Shown in pieces: positions 56,385-64,000 of a stretch of DNA of 64,000 nucleotides. The notes below the pieces were generated by a model. The model was not told the origin of the DNA, ran no database searches, and saw nothing but the letters and a program-made list of their open reading frames with translations. The stretch lies in the NCBI RefSeq assembly GCF_001680005.1, contig NC_033566.1, positions 930,001 through 994,000 of the forward strand, written 5' to 3'. Positions within the stretch are counted from its first letter, which is position 1. Each line of letters starts with the position of its first letter. This DNA is from Plasmodium coatneyi (lineage: Eukaryota > Apicomplexa > Aconoidasida > Haemosporida > Plasmodiidae). Both the position numbers and the translations under genes were made by a program.

Positions 56385-58683
56385 TTATTTGACGCGGATC
56401 CCTGCCACTTTGACCATTTCTTCGTTTCCCTTTTCCTGATGAGACACCTTGCTAAACTCGTCCTCTGCAACGTTAATTCCTTTGACACTACCCTGCACAG
56501 TTAGCTCGGTTTTAGCAGCCTCAGACGCATCGTCCAATTTTTCCTCTTTCGTCTGCATCAAATCGTACACATAATTGACAGATTCGGCACTGTGTAGAAT
56601 ACCGATATGGCTATAATTCTTAAAGTGCTTCTTCTCCTTAGCGTTGTAAAAACTATTGCATGCTTCTAAACTTTCGATGGGCACAGTTCCGTCCCCTATT
56701 CCGTAATAAACAATAGGTTCGTCGTTCAAGTTTTCCCTTTGAAAAAACAACAAATAATCGGTGGTCTTATTTCTAAGGGAACTATATACACAATATATGG
56801 GTATCCCATGGTCCATGAGAAAATGCCTGTCTCTGTATGGTTTATGATTATTGTATTTTTCCATCAAGTCATCCTTTAGAAGCACATGCCAATCTGATAA
56901 CGTGTGCACCTTTAACTTCACGTCAGTTCTGTTCAAGTAGCAGTCCTTATTATATATTCCACACGAGGTCACAATAGACTGCATATGATTATCATCAATC
57001 GGCACGGAGTCTGTATTCATTATAATTACAACCTGATCATGGTCATAGTATTCCTTATACGGTATGAGGTCATAGAGGGAACCTATTGAATTTCCAATGG
57101 CCTTCATCATACTATCTGATATGGACAGTTTAATCAATTTCTGAAATTTGAAAGAAACAAAATCACGGTTTCCATGCAGTAAAGCCCTAATCGTTTTCAC
57201 GGTACCTTTAAATGGAGAACTCATATATAGAACCGAATTTAAATACTTCGCTTTCCAGTCTTTATCTACTATATGCACTAGGAAATAATTTATAAATAAT
57301 CCTCCTAAACTATGCCCTACTAGATTTACCTTCATTCCGTTTCTCCTTTCATAAGTTGCTTCTATGGTCTCTTTGAAAAGGTTGTAATCTTGTTGGTACA
57401 GGGGATAACGCCAATCGTACGGTGCACCTATGATGCTTTCCCCCTCAACATAACCCTTAGACAGAAAATGAGAAGCTATAGTGTTATAATACTTTGTTAC
57501 CCCTATACCAGTATTGTTAATGTAATCTAAATAATCAACACCTTTGAGACGCCCATAATCTTCCACCGTAATATTAACTCCTGGTTGATTCGAATACATT
57601 TTTTTCTCACTATCGTATATTAATCTCAAGGTGTCAAAGGTACAGTACACATTTGATGTTATGGAAAAAAGTCTAGTTAAACTAACCCATAATCTAAATG
57701 GCTTTGAATTTAACACACTGCTGCTGCAGCTATGGATCATTGCATCTTTGTATTCGGCAATTAGTGTACTTCCTCCAATCCCTGGTAGTAGAAAAGTCGT
57801 GGGTAATTTCTTCTTGTCCTTTTCTTGGGACTCACCATTGGATCCTTTCTTATTTGTTTCTTTTTTTTTATCCTTATTAGATCTCTGTCTCCAGAAAAAC
57901 AGATACTTTCCTTCCTTCAATGGGCTGTCTACATGTGCCGCGCTTTCGTTCGACTTTCCTTCGGCTTCTTCCACGGTTACTGCGTCCTTAGCTGGTTCAG
58001 CTGCTTCTTCGACTATTGTTACTTCCTCTGTTGGTTTGCTTACTTTCTCTGTTGGTTTGCTTACTTTCTCTGTTGGTTTGCTTACTTTCTCTGTTGGTTT
58101 GCTTACTTTCTCTGTTGGTTTGCTTACTTTCTCTGTTGGTTTGCTTACTTTCTCTGTTGGTTTGCTTACTTTCTCTGTTGGTTTGCTTACTTTCTCTGTT
58201 GGTTTGCTTACTTTCTCTGTTGGTTTGCTTACTTCCTCTGTTGGTTTTTCTTTTTTTTCTTACTTCCTCTGTTGGTTTGCTTACTTCTTCTGTTGGTTTG
58301 CTTACTTCCTCGACTGTTGCTACATCTGCTGCTGTTATTGCTGCTTTCTCAGCATTGCCGTCTGTTGCAACCCCTGTTTTAAGCGTTTTCCCCGTCTTCT
58401 TTTCTTCCCGTCCCTGCGTCTTTTCCCCCTCCGGCTCCGCTTGGACAACGCTTACAGTAGCTTCTTCCCGTTCCGCGTCTACACGTGGAGTTTCCAATTT
58501 CTCTTTTGCCTCATAAGGCGCACTGTCAACTTGGCCCCTTTTTTCTGAATTCATAAATATTATCTTATATGGGGAAAACAGGAACGTACTGGCTACATCC
58601 CTAAGGGATGGTGTAAAACCCAAAACAGCTGGTGTCGGCATTAGAAGATGCCATAGTGCTATGAGGAGAAATAAAGTCGACAT
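56385..58683 (-). CDS. PL: LCAT-like phospholipase PL, reading frame broken in a coding repeat
   Basis: Minus strand. ATG at 58681-58683 starts a signal peptide (MSTLFLLIALWHLLMPTPAVLG) and a Glu/Ala/Thr-rich propeptide. This frame runs to a stop at 57997 and the catalytic part lies in the next frame, ending at 56385. The catalytic part has the LCAT/PDAT layout: LLPGIGGS (oxyanion hole), GAPYDWRYP, nucleophile elbow VGHSLGG, acid in GIGDGTVP, and histidine in SHIGILHS. Malaria PL enzymes cut phospholipids and help sporozoites cross cells and liver forms exit. The break falls in a 21-bp repeat at 58030-58312, where one irregular 31-bp unit shifts the frame by +1. It could be an assembly or homopolymer error, a true frameshift, or removed by splicing, since every unit carries GTAAGC and AACAG. 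Confidence 0.88.
58030..58312 (-). repeat. 21-bp coding repeat in PL with one irregular unit
   Basis: Ten 21-bp units start at 58030, 58051 and so on to 58219. They are followed by one irregular 31-bp unit (58240-58270) with an A-rich (minus strand) tract and two more regular units. In the catalytic frame the unit reads SKPTEKV; in the N-terminal frame it reads SKQTNRE. Confidence 0.95.
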
Positions 58684-60624
58684 TATAACTCACATAAAGA
58701 ATCAGGTGTAAAAAATTAATGGTGTAGGGTGCGCTAACTCCTCAAAATGGTGAAATGTGTAACACAAGCTGGCAGGTAGAAGGGGCCCGATTCGTGATCA
58801 CGAAACACACAAACAAATAAAGAAAAAAAAAAAGGGAAAAGGTCGTATTGTGCACATTTGAAGAATTGTTTTTTTACGAATTATGCGATTTTCCGTCACA
58901 TTTTTATAAAACTTTGATAAATAGGAAGAAGAATATAAGGACAATTACAAAGGTATTCTATAAATATGTGTAAACCTAAATGTACTTAAAAAGAACGTAC
59001 ATCATAGGCCTGCAAATACTTACAAAAGTACGTGCGCTTATACATATCCTTCAAGTGAGAATGCGGCGCCTTGAGATACACGCAGAAATATTGGTACACA
59101 TATGCTCGTTACGTATCAATCAGTACGCAGATGTGTACCCAATAAGTACATTTCGAAAAAGGAAGAATCCCTCAAGGTAAGCATTTTCACTTGGCGCACG
59201 ATGATGGGAAGAAAAAAAAATTTCCCAAAAAATATTTTTCTAGAATTATATACTTACAGAAAAATTATATGTACATATTTATTATACGCACACATATATA
59301 AAGGAGCGCACTCGGGGCATCAGTAAACCTGGATATATAAGAGGGCTTATTAAATCATCGCGCGAACACAGGTATTGTGCTGCGGTGTAATATAATGCAT
59401 TAAAACGAAATTGTATCAATATAGCATAAATATGCATGTGGGCTTTGTTTACACTTTGTACGCTCGCGTATACCTGCATTAAGGAGACACACAAGGTGCG
59501 AGCAAATATAAGCATGTAGTAATGGTGTAAAAAAATGTATAGTATAAATAGGCCCGTTAATTTTTTTGCTACGCATTTGCAAAATCAAAAATTTACAACA
59601 GAAGTGATTTTTGCACAATTCTAAAGGCACAATTAAATGTATAACAGCCGTGGGGTTCCGTTTTCCTGTGTGTTAATTTTTCTCCTTTTTCGTCTTTGAC
59701 TTGGCCTGCCTTTGCTCTTTTTTCTTATTTTTTCTACTTTTATATTTGGTTTTATTTTCCTTTTTCTTGTTTTTTTTTATATTTATTTTTCCACCCTCTA
59801 TGACAGTTGTTTTTAATGTTGTGCTTTGCCGCGATTATTTTTTTTTTTTTATCCCTTCTTTTTATTTCTTTTCTCTTTCCCTCTTTTTTCCTTTTTAATT
59901 CCAATATATATATTTTTTTATCTTTTAATTTAATTTTTGCTTTAATTTCTCCTGAAATGTGAGAAAATTTGAATTAAAAAAATTTACAAGCAAAAAAAAA
60001 ATAATGTGTTGTATATATGATCAACCTGCAACCTTTATTTAAACTCCATTCCACGCCATAATTTTGCAAATCATATAAACCGCGTTTCCCTTCGCATAAT
60101 GGAACAACCTGGTTGACAGAACAGTTTTTGCATGTCCTACACTTATCTATCGACAGGTGAATTTCTCCCTCGATCGATGATTTCTGTTCTGCAATTCGAT
60201 GTTTTTTTTAAGTGTTTTAAATTCATTACATGTGCATGTTTGCTTCCTCAGGGCTTAACGTTTTTAAAAAAAAAAAAAAAAGGGTAGCAAATATTTGTGG
60301 CCACTTGCGCGCGTGTTAAGAGTAGCCCTCTTTGTTCGTTCTGTTCTGTTTGTTCCGGTATGTTTTCCCTTTTGCAGCTACAGCTAAGTAATGGTTACAT
60401 ATGTGCGTTTTTTTAAGTAGCAAAAGAAAAAAGGGCGTTCCGCATGCTTATGTTCCCAAATCTATATGCTTGTGGCACATATGTGCAAACGTGTGCGTAC
60501 CTCTACGTAATACACATAAGGGCCGCATGCAAATATGGAATATTTCGGCATGCACATGCATTGGCGTTACACACGCTTGCGTGTGCATGCCTCATTAGTT
60601 AACCTTTGAAACTGCCACAGTCCA
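58684..60624. other. PL upstream region
   Basis: AT-rich sequence upstream of PL (minus strand). T-rich at 59680-59950 and poly-A at about 60266-60282. The short frames found are low-complexity. No RNA gene was recognised. Confidence 0.6.
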
Positions 60625-60984
60625 CTAATGGTAAGCTTTCCATAATGCGTCCGCAAGGTGCGAATGAGTGGACAGTGGTAACGCCATACGCATGCAGAGA
60701 AAGAGGAACAACTTTTTATTTGCGTATTTAATCCAAAAATTAAGTTTTATATTAACAGAAGGAACAAATGAATATGTGGTGCCCCACGGAGGGCGTGCGG
60801 GATTTTCCGCTCTCTTAAAAAATGGATATGCGTTCCAGGCATGTGCCTTTTGCTCACCTATATTTTTCATAAAATTAAGGAAAAAAATAAATAGAATTAA
60901 AATTATTGTGGTTACGTATATGCCAAATGGTTGGCCCATATAATACCTAAACGAACCATCCTGTCTTTTCCGAACAAGTAACAT
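60625..60984 (-). CDS. candidate small single-pass membrane protein, unknown
   Basis: ATG at 60982-60984 (context GTTAAAATG) opens a frame with a basic start (MLLVRKRQDGSFRYYMGQPF) and a strong 23-residue hydrophobic segment (FGIYVTTIILILFIFFLNFMKNI). Right after it is a good donor, ATAG|GTGAGC at 60858/60857, so exon 1 may be 60858-60984 with a short second exon. Unspliced, the frame continues to 60625 for 119 residues, including PARPPWGTTYSFVPSV, whose composition is not like intergenic DNA. The shape suggests a small tail- or signal-anchored membrane protein. I do not recognise the family. It is divergent from the next candidate. Confidence 0.45.
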   Translation of the reverse strand: MLLVRKRQDGSFRYYMGQPFGIYVTTIILILFIFFLNFMKNIGEQKAHAWNAYPFFKRAENPARPPWGTTYSFVPSVNIKLNFWIKYANKKLFLFLCMRMALPLSTHSHLADALWKAYH

Positions 60985-61087
60985 TTTAACACCACCGGCA
61001 TTATTCTAAGGTTGCCAATTTGGGTTTTCCTCCTCCCACACAACCACACGGCCGTTACAGAACGAACAATTAAACATATATTGCAGG

Positions 61088-61521
61088 ACCCAAGGAGAAA
61101 AGGACGGTGCGGGACCTATGTTGCACGCCCTTACCACATTTTTTCATATGCCTTTGTAATATTTCTCAATCAATGTGGCGTCAATTTTTTCTTCAGTACA
61201 ATTTTGGGAAAAATTATTCATTTTGTTAAAAGGGGGATCTTTTGCTTATTACAGAGAAATCAAGGAAATTGCTTCTTTATATTCCATTCGTGGAAGTGTC
61301 TCGCCCTTTTTTAAGGTGCTTATTTCGTTCTTCATTATATTCACATGTTAATATTTTTTCAAAAATAGTTCAACTGACTTGGAAGACAGGAACATTAAAT
61401 TAAGGAAAAAGGAAAAGCTGCTTCTTTTGGGTATTCCCTATTGTGCAGTTTTTTCCATTTGGAACTTGGCAACTTTTCCTTTTTTATACCTTCTGCAGTG
61501 AACAAATTAATTTTTACTTGA
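61088..61521 (+). CDS. candidate small multi-exon gene, unknown; 5' end not found
   Basis: Four segments join in continuous phase with GT-AG sites: (61088 or earlier)-61195, 61255-61315, 61369-61430 and 61499-61521, ending in TGA. The translated pieces read like a basic protein (DPRRKGRCGTYVARPY, then SRKLLLYIPFVEVSRPF, then STDLEDRNIKLRKKEKLLLL). The first segment can start after ATATTGCAG or after CGTTACAG. No in-frame ATG lies just upstream, so a further 5' exon is needed; ATG followed by GTAAGC at 60628-60636 is one option. Introns of 59, 53 and 68 bp are very short for this genome, which is the main reason for caution. The last intron is optional, as read-through also stays open. Confidence 0.35.
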
Positions 61522-63296
61522 CGAGGGATTCATTCCCCATTTTGCTCACTTCATGTTGGGAGAACTGAAAAAGACGAACACCCGGTTTTGTTATTTTTTC
61601 TCCATTTTTATTTCAAACATTGTTAATTACGGAGTTGCATGTAGGATAAACAGAAACCTATCGCAAAAAAAAAAAGTTATACACAATGTTGCAGCATCGT
61701 AAGCGGCGCAGTAGTCTTCTTTGCGGGAATTTTATTTTCCTGGCAAAAATTGATTCACCATGGGGGGGAATTTTTTTCTAAACGTTTCGCTCACCACAAC
61801 CATTGTGCAGCCGTTTTTTTCGGTTCTTTTCCACTTACGTAAAACTGAACTTGCACATTTACTTCCCTTTTTTCCATAACGCTCACCTACACATTCCTTT
61901 CGCGCCATCGTTCAGTACACATCAATTTTTTCGCCTTATACATGCGATGCGAATACACCTTATGCGAATATATAGGGAAGACCACAGGCAGGTATTCCCG
62001 TGCCTTCGAGCATATAACTATAGGTATGCTAATCCCCCCTCAGGAAATACTCAAAATGGGAATAATGAATATTTATATGTGGAACTAAGGAATATACACG
62101 AATTCGCCTTTGCCTAAATGACGTACGTATTGAGTTCTATGCAAACCGTTCGCGAATGCTCCCAGGTAGGCTTTTTCATCTCCTTTCATGTCCCCAATTT
62201 GGACACGTTTCACGCTGTTGGGTTATTCCCAACTTGACTTCATATTATTTCACATGCTCAGGGGAAAAATTGGGTATATTATTTGCTATCATTTTTCCTT
62301 ATCCAATCTGCTAATTTTTCCTTAAATGCTCAGAAAAAAAAGCAAGTGAGAAGGCGCAAAAAGAAGGATGTTTTTTTGTTGTTTTTCCATCGCGTATGTT
62401 GTTTATTTTTTATCCCCGTTGTCATTTCCGCGTGAATTTTATTTTTTTATCCCATGTGCTCATGCATATTTATTTAAAGAAAAAAATTATATAAATATTA
62501 TATATATACGGGTTTTAATTTTTTTTTTAGTGCTTTAATTTATTCAGTTCTTTCCTGAAGAATTTATTCTTTGATCTTATATTAACTGTTACTAACTTTT
62601 TTTTCAGTGGAAGTATGGAGTTATTAGCCATTGTGGCAATAATTTACAGACGATTAATTAAGTGAAAGTGAAGTAATCATGGAAAATTAAGTTGAATAGG
62701 CATCCATTTTTATGAGGAAAAGTCGTAGCCGAAAAAGTAAAAAATTAGAAGATAATAATAATAAGCATAAAGTTGGCGCGGAGTCCAAAAAAAAAGGAAA
62801 AGAAGCAGAAGGGGTACTATTACCGTAGGAGGCATTCTTCACCGAAGGGTTTGCGTCATTTGCTGTTTTTTAAGTAAAATTAATTCACTCCTTTAACAAA
62901 CGCACACAGGAAAAAGGCATAGGCTCCTAATATAGACCAACCAGGAAGTGGCACCTCCAAAGTGCAACAGTAGCGTGAACTCTTCAAGTAATACTTTTGT
63001 AGTGCTATAGTATCCGCATCGTAATCGTGGATATGGCGTCATATGAGCCTTCACAAAGAGGCCACATATAGCAAATATATATTGTAGGATAAGCCTACAT
63101 ATGTACAGCCCCTCAATGCTGTAACATTTTGATCTGAGGACGCTTCGGCATTCAGGTAAGCACCGCTAAATCGGCAGTTTCGTCTGCGTCTTCGCGCCAC
63201 GGTCAAATCGTAACAAAGTCGCAACGAAGCCCGTTCCAACCGATAACGTCCCCCTAACATGCGATTCTCCCCCCCGCAGGGCACACTTCAGAAAAC
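61522..63296. other. DnaJ upstream region
   Basis: AT-rich spacer presumably with the promoter and 5' UTR of the DnaJ gene. An acceptor-like CCCCCCGCAG at 63270-63279 suggests a 5' UTR intron ending 17 bp before the ATG. A possible exon-like frame at about 61910-62115 was seen but not supported by family resemblance. Confidence 0.55.
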
Positions 63297-64000
63297 ATGA
63301 TCAGGAGAAAACTGTACTGCTCATTCTTATTGCTGGCCGTTTTGGAAACCTTTAAAGTAAACCAAAGATGGAGCATCTTCATCAGTGCCTGGTATGCGCA
63401 CGAAGATGTAGACAGTGACTACAGCCACAGCAAGCTGTATGAAGTGTTGGGAGTTAACAAGTACGCGAGCACGGAGGAAATCAAAAAGGCGTACAGGAAG
63501 TTATCCAAAAAGTATCACCCAGATAAGGCAAAAGATAAAAACTCTAATAATCGATTCAACGAAATTGCAGAGGCATATGAAATATTAGGAGATGAAGAAA
63601 AGAGGAAGGTGTACGACCACCATGGGTTAGAAGCAGCGAAAAATGTAGAGTCCAACAAAATGGAAGAAGATCCAACGGATCATTTTAATATTTATGAAAG
63701 TTTCTTTGGTGGAGCGGGAGGATTTAGAAGAGAGGAAATGAAAAAGGCTGACAGTTTAACGTTAAATGTGGAAATGAGCTTGGAGCAGTTATATAATGGC
63801 GATATCTTTTCAGTTATTTATACTCGAGATGTAAACTGTCTAAGAAGTGATGACTGCATACTGAAGAAAAAGGAGTGCAGTGGTAAAGGATATAAAACAG
63901 TTACTCAGCAGGTTGCTCCAGGATTTATTATGCAAAATAAAATGAGGGATGAAAACTGCATAGATAGAGGTAAAGCATGGAATCCGAAATGTTCCTACTG
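63297..64000 (+). CDS. secreted/ER-luminal DnaJ (Hsp40) protein, 3' end cut by window
   Basis: Starts at ATG 63297 and stays open to the window end (234 codons seen). A hydrophobic signal sequence (YCSFLLLAVLE) comes first. The J-domain begins near residue 46 (KLYEVLGVNKYASTEEIKKAY) and has the HPD triad at residues 74-76. It ends with EAYEILGDEEKRKVYDHHG. A short Gly-rich part (FFGGAGGF) and the start of the peptide-binding and zinc-finger region follow (CILKKKECSGKGY, then CIDRGKAWNPKCSYC). This layout matches ER-luminal Scj1/ERdj3-type co-chaperones that stimulate BiP. Zinc cysteines are spaced more loosely than CxxCxGxG, so the finger may be divergent. Confidence 0.92.
   Translation, partial: MIRRKLYCSFLLLAVLETFKVNQRWSIFISAWYAHEDVDSDYSHSKLYEVLGVNKYASTEEIKKAYRKLSKKYHPDKAKDKNSNNRFNEIAEAYEILGDEEKRKVYDHHGLEAAKNVESNKMEEDPTDHFNIYESFFGGAGGFRREEMKKADSLTLNVEMSLEQLYNGDIFSVIYTRDVNCLRSDDCILKKKECSGKGYKTVTQQVAPGFIMQNKMRDENCIDRGKAWNPKCSY

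Noticed and set aside
58030..58312. Regular repeat that could be taken for a CRISPR array
   Set aside because: Units are directly adjacent 21-mers with no unique spacers, and they are inside a eukaryotic coding gene.
57631..58548. Plus-strand frames over the PL repeat encoding LLTFSVG and FLCWFAY repeats
   Set aside because: Antisense reading of the 21-bp coding repeat; the minus strand has the signal peptide and lipase motifs.
11880..60600. Scattered TGCATGC / GCATGC sites (for example 11880, 13225, 54836, 60550) as ApiAP2 binding sites
   Set aside because: These short motifs occur often by chance and several lie inside introns or transcribed regions; not claimable without expression or binding data.
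61910..62115. Exon-like frame (THQFFRLIHAMRIHLMRIYRED) with flanking AG and GT sites upstream of DnaJ
   Set aside because: Three alternative frames can each be joined, none with a family match, so the support is too weak for a gene call.
1..64000. Search for tRNA, rRNA and snRNA genes by eye (T-loop GGTTCGA-type motifs, known snRNA starts)
   Set aside because: No candidate with a supporting cloverleaf or conserved core was found; a covariance search would be decisive.

Overview
The window is a piece of a simian-malaria Plasmodium chromosome, most likely P. knowlesi or a very close relative such as P. coatneyi. Three observations support this. There is an internal block of Plasmodium telomere-type heptads (CCCTAAA/CCCTGAA). 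Beside it lie three KIR-type PIR-superfamily antigen genes, one of which carries a CD99-like segment of the kind described for P. knowlesi KIR proteins. The rest is a block of conserved multi-exon genes in the order I recall from the right part of P. falciparum chromosome 6 (DnaJ, phospholipase PL, RNA-binding protein, AAT1, RRP7-like, SET1, cullin, CRAL/TRIO, CPW-WPC).

Layout. 1-862: 3' end of an unidentified conserved gene. 1013-1830: internal telomere-like repeats with 28-bp higher-order units. 2845-10721: KIR1 (+), KIR2 (-) and KIR3 (+). KIR2 and KIR3 form a head-to-head inverted pair with matching inverted 3' flanks, and both have G/C-skewed minisatellites in intron 2. 11431-13686: ten-exon CPW-WPC gene (+). 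14119-15378: CRAL/TRIO lipid-binding protein (-). 18397-21843: cullin (+). 22607-42084: giant SET1/MLL-type histone methyltransferase (-), with one 18-kb exon plus five small exons that carry the SET domain. 44939-45926: RRP7-like ribosome biogenesis factor (-). 47770-49855: amino acid transporter AAT1 (+). 51314-53299: double-RRM RNA-binding protein (-). 56385-58683: LCAT-like phospholipase PL (-), with a frame break inside a 21-bp coding repeat. 60625-61521: two candidate small genes that I could not name. 63297-64000: 5' part of a secreted/ER DnaJ protein (+), cut by the window end.

The conserved genes are not an operon; each has its own promoter and flanking UTRs, and 0.4-4.6 kb of AT-rich spacer separates them. 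SET1 (chromatin), cullin (ubiquitin ligase scaffold), RRP7 (rRNA processing) and the RRM protein are housekeeping/regulatory. AAT1, PL and CPW-WPC act at membranes or the parasite surface at particular stages. The left 11 kb is the accessory, fast-evolving part. The richest material for follow-up is the KIR cluster, the PL repeat/frameshift, and the small-gene candidates between PL and DnaJ. Exon boundaries were placed by eye from GT-AG sites, reading phase and protein continuity. Names based on P. falciparum synteny are from memory.
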